11,939 bases of DNA from JAYVIQ01 sp043770215 (GTDB lineage Bacteria; Bacteroidota; Bacteroidia; Cytophagales; JAAEPT01), in the NCBI GenBank assembly GCA_043770215.1, contig JAYVIQ010000138.1, positions 1-11,939 on the forward strand, written 5' to 3'. Within the stretch, counting starts at the first letter, position 1; each line of letters starts with the position of its first letter. Position numbers and translations under genes: made by a program. Shown here piece after piece: positions 1 through 8,261 of this stretch. The notes under the pieces are model-generated. The model saw only the letters and a list, made by a program, of their open reading frames with translations. It searched no databases and was not told the DNA's origin.

Positions 1-353
1 ACTTGGCTAATTTGTCAAGGAGGGTACTCCTATGGTTTTACTTTATTTTGAAGTATAAAAATAATCAGGGTTTACTTTTTCAGTAGACCCTAAATATGCT
101 TAAATATTTAAAAGAGTACCTCTAGTGTGGAGAGCTATAAATCTAATCTGTTTAGAACTAAATTTTTATCCCAACTATTTAAAAATAAAAATATGTATCC
201 TTTACGTAGTTGTGATATTCAATTAAGTCTTATGAATTTGGATTAGTAGCAAAATAATCTATTCAATTATGTATTAAAAAAAAATACGTCATCTAATAAA
301 ATCTCATGGGTAATGTTACTTATTTACTGGTTACATAAACCTAAAAAAATAAG
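1..353. other. Non-coding stretch downstream of purE
   Basis: No reading frame here has family character or reasonable length. The stretch is very AT-rich and holds several small inverted repeats (18-31, 67-91, 112-122 and 271-287). I see no tRNA, no insertion-sequence ends and no strong terminator directly behind purE. Its left side may continue into a feature outside the window. Confidence 0.6.
67..91 (-). terminator. Inverted repeat, possible weak terminator
   Basis: Positions 67-75 and 83-91 pair over 9 bp (AGGGTTTAC with GTAGACCCT, one G-T wobble) around a 7-nt loop. Read on the minus strand, the stem is followed by the T-rich stretch GATTATTTTTAT. It could therefore end the purE transcript about 260 nt downstream of the stop codon, or belong to an unseen neighbour on the left. 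The hairpin is seen directly; the terminator role is inferred. Confidence 0.35.
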
Positions 354-863
354 TTACTTCCAACCATTTTGTTCTATGTCCTTTGCAGATTTCAATACTA
401 CTTCTTTCATTTGATCAGAATATTCTTTTATTTTTTCAGAAACACCCTCATCTGAAGCTCCAACTATTCTTGCTGCCAATAAACCTGCATTCTTAGCGCC
501 ATTTAATGCAACGGTGGCTACTGGTATTCCGCCAGGCATTTGCAAAATAGAAAGAATAGAATCCCAACCATCTATAGAATTGGATGATAAAATTGGAACC
601 CCAATTACAGGCAAAGTAGTCATAGAAGCAACCATACCTGGCAAGTGGGCTGCTCCACCAGCACCGGCAATTATTGTTTTTAAACCTCTTTCTTTGGCCG
701 TTTTGGCATACTCAAACATGCGTTCGGGTGTTCTATGGGCAGATACAACAGTAAGTTCAAAGGGCACTTCAAATAATTCTAAAATTTCAGCTGCTAGACG
801 CATTATGGGTAAATCTGATTGACTCCCCATTATTATCCCTACTAATGCTTTTGGCTCATTCAT
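354..863 (-). CDS. purE: N5-carboxyaminoimidazole ribonucleotide mutase, PurE class I
   Basis: This cytoplasmic enzyme of de novo purine synthesis moves the carboxylate of N5-CAIR to C4, giving CAIR, directly after PurK. The 169-residue length fits class I PurE. Visible motifs are GSQSD (13-17) in the N-terminal phosphate-binding loop, SAHRTP (41-46) with the conserved His-Arg pair, and the glycine-rich [11 protein letters not shown] (67-77) with the active-site histidine at 73. Its start overlaps the purK stop by 4 nt (ATGA arrangement), which implies translational coupling. It is the last gene of a four-gene minus-strand run. Class I PurE acts with PurK, and PurK is present here, so the assignment is secure. 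Confidence 0.97.
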   Translation of the reverse strand: MNEPKALVGIIMGSQSDLPIMRLAAEILELFEVPFELTVVSAHRTPERMFEYAKTAKERGLKTIIAGAGGAAHLPGMVASMTTLPVIGVPILSSNSIDGWDSILSILQMPGGIPVATVALNGAKNAGLLAARIVGASDEGVSEKIKEYSDQMKEVVLKSAKDIEQNGWK

Positions 864-2002
864 GCAATTACTTTTATTATTTTTTTTATTTCTTTTACTT
901 TTTCTATCAAGGAATCTACTTTAGAATCTACTATGGTTATATGCCCCATTTTCCTATGTGGCTTTGTTAATTTTTTACCATATAAGTACACTTTTGCTCC
1001 TTCTATTTGCAAAACTTCATTTAACCCTTGGTAAATGACTTGCCCAGAATACCCTTCTTCTCCTAATACATTTACCATAGCTGATGGCTGTCTTATGGCT
1101 GTACTACCTAATGGCAAATCTAAAATTGCCCTAAGATGTTGCTCATATTGAGAGGTATAATTGGCATCTATTGTTTGGTGTCCGCTGTTGTGCGGTCTTG
1201 GAGCGCATTCGTTTACCAATAAATCACCCTCTTTTGTTAAAAACATTTCTATGGCCAAGATCCCAACTATCCCCAGCTTTTGGGTTAGATCTATAGCTAT
1301 TTCGTAGGCTTTTTTTTCTATTTCAGCATCTATATGGGCTGGTGATATAAGATAATCTACCAAATTATGGTCAGGATGAAATACACACTCTACCACAGGA
1401 AAAACAGATATTTTACCACTTTGACTCCTAGCTGTAATGACAGAAATTTCTTTATCAAAGTCTACGGCTTTTTCTAATAAACTAGGCGCATCAAAAGCTA
1501 TTTCTATATCAGATATAGAGCCAATTCTTTTTACTCCGCCACCATCATACCCTCCTTTTCCTAGTTTTTGAAATGCTGGCAAAAATGAAGCATGATCTGC
1601 TATTTGAGCTCTATCATTTATCAAAACAAAATCAGCTGTTGGAATATGATTGTCTTTATAGAATTGTTTTTGTATTCTTTTATCTTGTATTATTTCTATA
1701 ACTCTTGGTTGAGGATATATTTTAACCCCTTCATTTTCTAATTGCTGAAGGGCTTTGATATTTACGTTCTCTATTTCAATAGTGAGTAAATCTACCTTTT
1801 TACCAAAATTATAAACTGTTTCATAGTCTGTTATTGAGCCTGTTTTAAATTCATTAGAAAATCCTGCACATGGTGCTTGACTATCTGGATCTATCACTGA
1901 AGTGAAAATGTCAAAATTTACGCAACTTTGAATTAACATTCTACCCAATTGGCCACCTCCCAAAACTCCTAATTTAAAATCGTTGTAAAACCTTTTAGAC
2001 AT
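860..2002 (-). CDS. purK: N5-carboxyaminoimidazole ribonucleotide synthase, PurK
   Basis: PurK is an ATP-grasp enzyme that uses ATP and bicarbonate to turn AIR into N5-CAIR, the substrate of PurE. The 380-residue length is normal. The N-terminal domain carries LGGGQLGRM (14-22). The ATP-grasp core has the glycine-rich loop KGGYDGGG (149-156). The metal/ATP-binding end of the fold shows [14 protein letters not shown] (264-277), which is diagnostic for PurK. The stop overlaps the purE start by 4 nt. Upstream, the SGNH-like gene ends only 2 nt before the start codon, so purK has no room for its own conventional promoter unless one lies inside that gene. It is intact, with no missing residues noted. 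Confidence 0.97.
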   Translation of the reverse strand: MSKRFYNDFKLGVLGGGQLGRMLIQSCVNFDIFTSVIDPDSQAPCAGFSNEFKTGSITDYETVYNFGKKVDLLTIEIENVNIKALQQLENEGVKIYPQPRVIEIIQDKRIQKQFYKDNHIPTADFVLINDRAQIADHASFLPAFQKLGKGGYDGGGVKRIGSISDIEIAFDAPSLLEKAVDFDKEISVITARSQSGKISVFPVVECVFHPDHNLVDYLISPAHIDAEIEKKAYEIAIDLTQKLGIVGILAIEMFLTKEGDLLVNECAPRPHNSGHQTIDANYTSQYEQHLRAILDLPLGSTAIRQPSAMVNVLGEEGYSGQVIYQGLNEVLQIEGAKVYLYGKKLTKPHRKMGHITIVDSKVDSLIEKVKEIKKIIKVIA

Positions 2003-2004
2003 AT

Positions 2005-3396
2005 TTATTTTTTTGATAGAATCTCTGTTTTATATACGTACAAAGCATCTTCTTTAATCATTTCTTCTAAAGAAATATTTTTTTCTTTGGCTTTTTCTTT
2101 TATTTGGTCTAACCATGAAGGTGTTGATTTAATCGTTAAAATAATCTCATCAACTCGCTTTTGGTAATCCCCTGTTCCAATTTTTAAAGTGGTTTCAGCG
2201 AGCTCAAAAAAACCAAAACCTATTTTATATAAATTTGCTTCAGTTGCCATAACAAATACAACATCGTATTTCTCCAATTCTTCAAACAAATTCAAGTTAT
2301 ATGCAAAAACGGGTGGACCATTTCCTTCCGAATCAGGGTATACAGCATTATTATAAAACCAAAATTTACCATTTTCGAAAACATGATGCGATATACCTAA
2401 ATTAAACATTTGCCAATAAAAACTATCTGATATAGACAATACTTTTGGTTTAGTTTTACCTTTTGTATCCATAAATTCAAATTTAGGATATGTCATATTT
2501 AAAGATTCTAGCTTTGTAAGTAAATTGAGTCCTTTTTCTATGTCATCATCTGAAAACTGAGGAATTGAATTAGCAAGGGCATCTTGCTGAAGTTTATAAT
2601 CTGGTAAGTCTATTCTTTTTCTTTTTTCTATATAAAGCAACATAGAATCAAGTGCTTTGTACATAGTATACTGACTCCAATGTATTCCAGTTTTTGGATA
2701 AAGAACATGTTCTGATTTGTTTTTTTGCTTAATAAAATAATTATTGAAATCTATATAATTTATTCCATTTGAGTTAAAAGCATTTGTAAAAGCTTCATAA
2801 TTGTTTGTACCTACCTTTTTACCATATTTATCAGGAATATATTCCGGATAAAAAGATGCTTTTCCGGTAGCTAAAACTATAAAAAACAATTTCCCTTTTT
2901 CTTCAAGTCTTTGCTGTACATACTTTATTTGCGCTACTTTTTTGTTTATACTATCCTGACCAATAAAATCTAAGCCATAATAGGCTTTAATATAATTTTC
3001 TTCAAACAAATAATTTTCCTTTCCCACAATAACTGAATTTGCGTGTGCTTTGCCAAAAAAAGTAAAATCTAATTGATTCCTAAATCTGATATATAAGGGT
3101 CTAAACCCGAAATTTTGGTTTACATATTCTTCTACTTTTTGAAAATAATCACCTAAAATTTTATCTCTTTGATGATTAGAATTCAAAATTAAACTATCAT
3201 TACCCGAAGCGCTTTTTACAGTAACTTCTTTAATAAAAAGTTCTTTCCATTTAAAGATTGGCTTTTCAATTTTAACATCATTTTCTAGTTTTAATAGATC
3301 TAAATTGATCTCATTTACAGACAGAAACCCTAAAAAAAAAGGCAAGAACAATGAAAGTAAAGAGGCAAAGAATACGAGTTTTTTGTTTATGTTCAT
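2005..3396 (-). CDS. AlgX/AlgJ-like SGNH-fold O-acetylation protein
   Basis: This 463-residue protein has one N-terminal hydrophobic segment (about 7-27, signal anchor or uncleaved signal), followed by a periplasmic domain of the AlgX/AlgJ SGNH type. In alginate systems, such proteins pass acetyl groups received through an MBOAT protein to an exported polysaccharide. The supporting motifs are a TGIHWS segment (236-241, catalytic-type His239) and ISDSF (322-326, candidate nucleophile Ser325). Two positions differ from the usual pattern: the Asp two residues before the histidine (DxHW) is Gly237, and the glycine of GDS(F/Y) is Ser323. The C-terminal 60 residues are rich in charged residues and probably helical. 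It lies 6 nt behind the MBOAT gene and 2 nt before purK. The polymer substrate cannot be told from the sequence. Confidence 0.8.
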   Translation of the reverse strand: MNINKKLVFFASLLSLFLPFFLGFLSVNEINLDLLKLENDVKIEKPIFKWKELFIKEVTVKSASGNDSLILNSNHQRDKILGDYFQKVEEYVNQNFGFRPLYIRFRNQLDFTFFGKAHANSVIVGKENYLFEENYIKAYYGLDFIGQDSINKKVAQIKYVQQRLEEKGKLFFIVLATGKASFYPEYIPDKYGKKVGTNNYEAFTNAFNSNGINYIDFNNYFIKQKNKSEHVLYPKTGIHWSQYTMYKALDSMLLYIEKRKRIDLPDYKLQQDALANSIPQFSDDDIEKGLNLLTKLESLNMTYPKFEFMDTKGKTKPKVLSISDSFYWQMFNLGISHHVFENGKFWFYNNAVYPDSEGNGPPVFAYNLNLFEELEKYDVVFVMATEANLYKIGFGFFELAETTLKIGTGDYQKRVDEIILTIKSTPSWLDQIKEKAKEKNISLEEMIKEDALYVYKTEILSKK

Positions 3397-3402
3397 GGCA
3401 TG

Positions 3403-4815
3403 TTAAAATCTAAAATAAATAAAAGGGTTAAATCCTGATCCTGCAACGTAACAAAGCGATATTGATACCAATACAAAAATTATAACCGCTAAAAATACAG
3501 CTTGCTTGCCGCTTAGAACAGAAATAGATTCCCAAAAACACAATTTAGATTCTACACCCTTTAACAATGGTGTAAAAGAAAATACAACAGCTACAACTAA
3601 TAAAACCCAAGTTTGAAAATGTAGTATAATTAATGCGCTAGAATTTCCTTGCCCAAACATAGCTGACATATAGCTTATAATTTGAGCTGCGTCTTTAGAT
3701 GCAAATATTACCCAGCCTAGAATGGTTATAAAAAACGTAAGTGCTATAGATGGCACTTTGCCTATTTTTTTATTAAAATCTATTAAAAACAACCTATCCA
3801 AAATCAAAAAAAACCCATGAAAAACTCCCCAAATAACAAAATTCCAACTTGCTCCATGCCATAAGCCAGACAATAAAAAGACAATAGATAAATTTATATA
3901 CATTCTATTTACCGTTACTTTGTTTCCTCCTAAGGGAATGTAAAGATAATCTCTCATCCATCTACCAAGTGTAATATGCCACCTCTGCCAAAACTCAGTT
4001 ATATTTTGCGCCATGTAAGGAAAATTGAAGTTTTCAGGGAATTTAAAACCTATCATTCTGGCAATACCTATAGCCATATCAGAATATCCAGAGAAATCAA
4101 AATAAATATGAAATGTATACAAGATTGCTCCTGCCCATGCTTGATATGCGGATAATGTATGAGGATCTAAACTCATTATTTCAGTGGCGGATTCTCCTAA
4201 AACGTTAGCAATCAAAACTTTTTTACCTAAACCAATTGCAAATCTAAAAAAGCCTAAAATTTTGTTATCAATGGTTTCGTTCTTTTCTCTATCTATTAAT
4301 TGATCTGCTATTTCATTGTAACGCACAATGGGTCCTGCTATAAGTTGAGGAAATAAAAGAATGTATAAAGCATAATCTTTAAAGGATTTTAATGGTTGAT
4401 ATGTACCTCTGTACACATCAAAACTATAACTCATTTTATGAAAAGTAATAAATGAAATACCAATAGGTAATACTACTTTGGACCAATTAGAACTATTTCC
4501 AAGGATCGAATCGACATTCTCAATAAAAAAATTTGAGTATTTAAAATAAATTAGTAGGCCAAGATTTATGAAAATAGAAGATAGAAACAGACCCTTTTTA
4601 TTTTCCTTTTTTGCAGAATCTAACTTTTGAACTAAAATAAAGTCTAAAACCAACGTACCTAGCAAAACAAATGTAAACAATTTGCCTCCCCAAGCATAAA
4701 AAAGTATACTGGCTATAAGTACCACGGTATTCTTAAACTCCTTCTTTACAAGAAAATAAATAATTAAAAATATTGGAAAGAAATAAATAAGAAAGAGCGA
4801 TGTACTAAATACCAT
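3403..4815 (-). CDS. MBOAT family membrane O-acyltransferase (AlgI-like)
   Basis: This is a multi-pass inner-membrane acyltransferase of the AlgI/DltB group, thought to carry an acyl (usually acetyl) group across the membrane to a periplasmic partner. Its 470-residue length fits AlgI. Family marks in order are LFYAWGG (38-44), PIGISFITF (117-125), LFPQLIAGPIVRY (154-166), YFDFSGYSDMAIG (238-250), FWQRWHITLGRWMRDYLYIP (275-294) and LSGLWHGASWNF (315-326) with the expected active-site His320. The protein ends in the characteristic GFNPFIYFRF. It is first in the run leading to the SGNH-like protein, purK and purE. The two-gene acetylation module lacks polymerase or export genes nearby, so it may act on a polymer made elsewhere in the genome. 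Confidence 0.93.
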   Translation of the reverse strand: MVFSTSLFLIYFFPIFLIIYFLVKKEFKNTVVLIASILFYAWGGKLFTFVLLGTLVLDFILVQKLDSAKKENKKGLFLSSIFINLGLLIYFKYSNFFIENVDSILGNSSNWSKVVLPIGISFITFHKMSYSFDVYRGTYQPLKSFKDYALYILLFPQLIAGPIVRYNEIADQLIDREKNETIDNKILGFFRFAIGLGKKVLIANVLGESATEIMSLDPHTLSAYQAWAGAILYTFHIYFDFSGYSDMAIGIARMIGFKFPENFNFPYMAQNITEFWQRWHITLGRWMRDYLYIPLGGNKVTVNRMYINLSIVFLLSGLWHGASWNFVIWGVFHGFFLILDRLFLIDFNKKIGKVPSIALTFFITILGWVIFASKDAAQIISYMSAMFGQGNSSALIILHFQTWVLLVVAVVFSFTPLLKGVESKLCFWESISVLSGKQAVFLAVIIFVLVSISLCYVAGSGFNPFIYFRF

Positions 4816-4834
4816 ATTAATTTATTGAGTTTGA

Positions 4835-4842
4835 CAAATATA
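4835..4842 (-). promoter_or_regulatory. Bacteroidota -7 box before the MBOAT-purE run
   Basis: The minus strand reads TATATTTG, an exact match to the TAnnTTTG consensus of Bacteroidota housekeeping promoters. It lies 19 nt upstream of the MBOAT start codon. No clear TTG -33 element is at the usual distance, and AT-rich DNA gives chance matches, so it is a candidate only. Confidence 0.4.
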
Positions 4843-4980
4843 CGAATTCTATTCAATCACTACTTTTTTTTATTTTATAAGTTAACTACGTATTCTTTGT
4901 AAAGATTTTTAAACTTAAAACTTTTTATTTGACCAGCACAAACAAAAATCACTTAATTATCTACTTATATTTTTAGTACC

Positions 4981-5592
4981 TTATATAAAACTAGGGAAAA
5001 TTAGTCCTAAAACTAATCCGAAAACAAAACCTGCAAACACTTCTTTAAATGTATGGGCTTTTAGATACAGTCTAGAAGTTGCAATAAACCCGCTTATTAT
5101 GATACAACATAAAAGTAAAAATAGTTGATTTGTTTCATTGTAATAGTAAACAAGCCTAAGAACCATACCTAAAATAGTACACGCTGACAAAGTGTGCGCA
5201 CTTATTTTTACCCAAAAGTTTAATACAAATACCAAAATAAGTAACAGACCTGAAAGCAAAAATGTCTTAGCAACTACAGGATCAAAAAAACTTTCTGACC
5301 GGATTATAAACCAAATAAATAAATAATAAACAGATATGCTAAAGTAGGGCAAATATCTATCTTGCCTCAAACTCATTTTTAGGGACTGAATAATACTAAA
5401 ATAACGGAGTGATGCTATAAAAAGAACAGGCAACACAAATGAAATAATAAAAACAACAGAAAAAGTTATGGTCTGCAACTGGCTATTTCTTGTAGCCAAA
5501 TACCCAAAAGGATATAACACAATGAGCAATGCATACATAATAGAAAGCAAAGGATGAAAAATATAGGATATTGCCTTTGATACAAATTTCAT
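4981..5592 (-). CDS. Divergent PAP2-like integral membrane protein
   Basis: This 203-residue protein is strongly hydrophobic with about six membrane segments. It keeps a weak version of the three PAP2 phosphatase motifs: K72-x6-R79 followed by YLP, a short SAHT (131-134) with His133 in place of PSGH, and S173-R174-x5-H180-x3-E184 in place of SRx5Hx3D. The final motif has Glu where the family has Asp, and motif 2 lacks the Pro and Gly. PAP2 proteins remove phosphate from lipids such as undecaprenyl pyrophosphate or phosphatidic acid. Whether this member is active is uncertain. It stands alone between two gaps of 165 and 211 nt, with its own weak promoter-like box. Confidence 0.7.
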   Translation of the reverse strand: MKFVSKAISYIFHPLLSIMYALLIVLYPFGYLATRNSQLQTITFSVVFIISFVLPVLFIASLRYFSIIQSLKMSLRQDRYLPYFSISVYYLFIWFIIRSESFFDPVVAKTFLLSGLLLILVFVLNFWVKISAHTLSACTILGMVLRLVYYYNETNQLFLLLCCIIISGFIATSRLYLKAHTFKEVFAGFVFGLVLGLIFPSFI

Positions 5593-5600
5593 ATTAATTT

Positions 5601-5608
5601 CAAAGTTA
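5601..5608 (-). promoter_or_regulatory. Possible -7 box before the PAP2-like gene
   Basis: The minus strand reads TAACTTTG, matching TAnnTTTG, 8 nt upstream of the start codon. This would leave a very short leader. No -33 TTG is evident at the expected distance. Weak candidate. Confidence 0.3.
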
Positions 5609-5803
5609 GCATAGAAAAAACTATTATTATATGTACTTGAGCATCTAATTTTAGTTAAATTCCTTGCTCGTGTTATTTAATTGAAGAATGAGTAATAGTA
5701 AACATATAAATCAAATTTAGTCAAATCATCACAATTTGAATACAAAAAAATGTTTTAGCCATCACCAAGTAAAATCATTGTAATCTAATGAAATAGAAGA
5801 TTT

Positions 5804-7087
5804 TTAAAGATTTTCGTTTATTCGCCCAAATTCAGGTCCGTTTTCTAAATTCAAAACCCCTCTTGGACAAACTGCTGAACAAACACCACATCCTACACAA
5901 GAAGAGCGAACTATGTTTTGACCTCTTTGTGCATACCACCTTACGTCTATGCCTTGCTCACAATAGGTACTGCAATTACCACAAGAAATGCATTGCCCCC
6001 CATTAGTAGTAATTCTAAATCTAGACTTATATTTTTGCACCAAACCCATATAAGCGGCTAATGGACAGCCGAATCTGCACCAAGTCCTGTTTCCAAAAAT
6101 TGGATAAAACCCAGTACCAATTACGCCAGAAAAAACAGACCCTATCAAAAAGCCATAGACCCAGGTAATTGTACCTACATGAATACCAAGGAAATACTCT
6201 GTCCCATTAAAATATGCTCCTAGGGTAAATATGGTCATGCATATTGCAAATACTAGTACCGCATGAATAATCCAACGTTCAAATTTCCAAGATTTTAGGG
6301 TCTTGCTAGATAATTGCCTGTACGGATCGCCAAGAGTTTCTGCCAAACCACCGCATCCACACACCCAAGAGCAATACCATCTTTTTCCAAAAAAGTATAC
6401 CATTACAGGTACAACCACTAATGTTAGCAAGATACCCCAAACAAGCAAAGCAGAACCCAATAATCCTTGGTCTTGAAGTTGAATGATGTTGTTGGCATAA
6501 AAGAAATCATATTTTAAAGGCCAAGCGTTTTTTAAATCCATAGAGGGTAGATTTAACCTTGTCATAATTTCTGGAATAAGAAAAGCAAAAGCAATTTGAA
6601 AAAACAAAACTACGGCAGTCCTTAGCAATTGATAATTGCTGTGTCTGTATTTGATTCCCATTCTTATTGCCATAACAGTCATTGCGGTACAATACAGAAA
6701 TCCATACAAAAACCAATTACTGGCTATCTTTCCACTCAAACCCAAACTTATAGGATCTACTAGTGCTATTTGATTGCTTAAAAACTGAGGGAAAAAATAA
6801 AGAATGATATAAAATGAAACTAAATAAAACAAAGTAAGCCAACCAATCCAACCTCTGTTGCTAGCGCTTTGTTTAAATACATTATTATTTTTTATGCCTG
6901 CCGCCCCATCTAGCCATGCATTAGGAATTATGTACAACAAAGAACCTAGAACACCCATGCCAAACGTAAGACAAAATGCCATACACCATTGTGTCTCCAA
7001 AAAAAAATTGTCTACTGCTCCAATACATGAAAAAAACACAAGACCTATAAGAAATAATGCAAGACCTATATTCTTTATTTTTTTCAT
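5804..7087 (-). CDS. NosR/NapH-like membrane polyferredoxin (4Fe-4S protein)
   Basis: This 427-residue inner-membrane protein has about six hydrophobic segments and a C-terminal two-cluster ferredoxin domain. Proteins of the NosR/NapH/YccM type carry electrons between the quinone pool and periplasmic reductases or flavoproteins. The membrane part holds two cysteine motifs: WYCSWVCGCGG (237-247; Cys239, Cys243, Cys245) and TWCRFGCP (335-342; Cys337, Cys341). The ferredoxin part has Cys366/369/372/376 and Cys397/400/403/407, enough for two 4Fe-4S clusters. The first membrane motif reads CxxxCGC where relatives have CxxxCP. There is no periplasmic FMN-binding domain, unlike full NosR. It follows prmC after 112 nt on the same strand. 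The partner enzyme is not in the window, so the pathway stays open. Confidence 0.85.
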   Translation of the reverse strand: MKKIKNIGLALFLIGLVFFSCIGAVDNFFLETQWCMAFCLTFGMGVLGSLLYIIPNAWLDGAAGIKNNNVFKQSASNRGWIGWLTLFYLVSFYIILYFFPQFLSNQIALVDPISLGLSGKIASNWFLYGFLYCTAMTVMAIRMGIKYRHSNYQLLRTAVVLFFQIAFAFLIPEIMTRLNLPSMDLKNAWPLKYDFFYANNIIQLQDQGLLGSALLVWGILLTLVVVPVMVYFFGKRWYCSWVCGCGGLAETLGDPYRQLSSKTLKSWKFERWIIHAVLVFAICMTIFTLGAYFNGTEYFLGIHVGTITWVYGFLIGSVFSGVIGTGFYPIFGNRTWCRFGCPLAAYMGLVQKYKSRFRITTNGGQCISCGNCSTYCEQGIDVRWYAQRGQNIVRSSCVGCGVCSAVCPRGVLNLENGPEFGRINENL

Positions 7088-7199
7088 AGTTTTAAAAATA
7101 GAATACTTTTCATAAGATTTTTGTCAATTCCAAGTCATTATAATCACATAAACTAAAATGTAAATTACAGTTTCAAAGGATGAGTTTTTTTATTGATTT

Positions 7200-8057
7200 T
7201 TACTGATTTATTCCAACCACTATTCTATCTTTATCTTGTAAATCTTGAATAACTTCTACGTTTTTGTATCCCTTTGATACTAACATGGCTTGTGTTTCTT
7301 TTGCAAATTGTTCGTTTATTTCAAAATACAATTTACCTCCTTTTTTGAGACTTTTAAGGCCAAGTTCTGCAATACGCTCGTAAAAAAGCAATGGTTTATC
7401 ATTTGGTACAAACAATGCCAAATGGGGTTCATGGTCTAATACATTGCTAGACATAAACTCTTTTTCTTTTTCTGTAATGTATGGTGGGTTACTTACAATT
7501 ACATCATACTCATTTTCTGGCAGGTCATTGGTTAGCACATCGCCACAATACAATTTTACCTCTACCTCATTCTCTTCTATGTTGTCTTTGGCAATTTCTA
7601 TGGCTTTTTCAGAAATGTCCAAAGCAGAAATATCTGCATTTGGCAATAAAAGTGCTAATGATATAGCTATACAACCACTTCCGGTGCCTATATCTATGAT
7701 TTTCGGTTTGTCCGTTTGCTTGTACTGTTTTTGTATTGCATCTACCAATTCTTCTGTTTCTGGTCTTGGAATAAGCACATCTGGAGTTACAAAAAAATCA
7801 AACCCATAAAATCTTGCCTCGCCCAATACATACTGCACTGGTTCTAGAGCATTTATTCGTTTTGCAACGTTTCTAAAATCTTGTTTCAGCTCATCAGATA
7901 CAGGCTCTATAGCAGAATCTACCAAAATAGATGTTCTATCTACGTCCAAAAAATATTCTAATACTATTTCTGTAATCTGCCTACGTTCTCGTTCATCATA
8001 TACCTCTAATCTTCTAAAAAAATAATCGTATAACTGTTTTGTACTTTCAATTGCCAT
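7200..8057 (-). CDS. prmC: Peptide chain release factor N5-glutamine methyltransferase PrmC
   Basis: PrmC methylates the glutamine of the GGQ motif in release factors 1 and 2, using S-adenosylmethionine in the cytoplasm. The 285-residue length is close to the E. coli enzyme. An N-terminal helical domain (1-75) is followed by the family marker LGEARFYG (78-85) and LIPRPETEELV (95-105). The SAM-binding loop is DIGTGSGCIA (122-131) and the catalytic NPPY is at 190-193, where the substrate glutamine is held. The start is favoured by an upstream promoter-like box at 8086-8093. It reads towards the polyferredoxin gene with no clear terminator between them. Confidence 0.95.
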   Translation of the reverse strand: MAIESTKQLYDYFFRRLEVYDERERRQITEIVLEYFLDVDRTSILVDSAIEPVSDELKQDFRNVAKRINALEPVQYVLGEARFYGFDFFVTPDVLIPRPETEELVDAIQKQYKQTDKPKIIDIGTGSGCIAISLALLLPNADISALDISEKAIEIAKDNIEENEVEVKLYCGDVLTNDLPENEYDVIVSNPPYITEKEKEFMSSNVLDHEPHLALFVPNDKPLLFYERIAELGLKSLKKGGKLYFEINEQFAKETQAMLVSKGYKNVEVIQDLQDKDRIVVGINQ

Positions 8058-8085
8058 AAACTAAAATAGTTAATTGTCTCTTTGG

Positions 8086-8093
8086 CAAAGGTA
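8086..8093 (-). promoter_or_regulatory. Bacteroidota -7 box before prmC
   Basis: The minus strand reads TACCTTTG, an exact TAnnTTTG match, 28 nt upstream of the prmC start codon, a suitable leader length. It lies in the 204-nt divergent region shared with the SCO operon. No convincing -33 TTG is visible. Confidence 0.45.
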
Positions 8094-8223
8094 TGAATAG
8101 TGAGCAATAGTTTGATAAGCATATCTAGTTATTGATAAAAATAATTTCTTTAAAAAAAATCCTTTACTTATCCATTAAAATCATTTTCATAAAATCATAT
8201 CCTCAATAAAAAATAAAAAGAAT

Positions 8224-8231
8224 TACTTTTG
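8224..8231 (+). promoter_or_regulatory. Bacteroidota -7 box for the SCO-tcdA operon
   Basis: The sequence TACTTTTG matches TAnnTTTG exactly and lies 30 nt before the ATG at 8262. It implies a transcript start near 8237. This also rules out a TTG start at 8229, which would sit inside the promoter. No -33 TTG is evident. Confidence 0.55.
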
Positions 8232-8261
8232 TATATTACTAATAAAATACAACGTGTGCTT

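Noticed and set aside
43..102. Short minus-strand frame (about 19 codons) that looks like a protein tail
   Set aside because: It is closed by stops on both sides, overlaps the inverted repeat at 67-91 and matches no family I know. Too short to support as a gene remnant.
5721..5739. Perfect 6-bp inverted repeat (TCAAAT/ATTTGA, 7-nt loop) as terminator of the polyferredoxin gene
   Set aside because: The stem is almost all A-T, lies about 65 nt past the stop and lacks a convincing T tract on the minus strand. It is likely by chance in this AT-rich DNA.
7444..7809. Open frame of about 120 codons on the plus strand inside prmC
   Set aside because: It lies fully antisense to a clear PrmC domain and its translation shows no family character. 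The similar antisense frames in purE, the polyferredoxin gene, the SCO gene, tatD and tcdA were dropped for the same reason.
8229..8261. Extended SCO start at a TTG codon (11 extra residues)
   Set aside because: The TTG overlaps the -7 box at 8224-8231, and the ATG at 8262 gives a proper lipoprotein signal.
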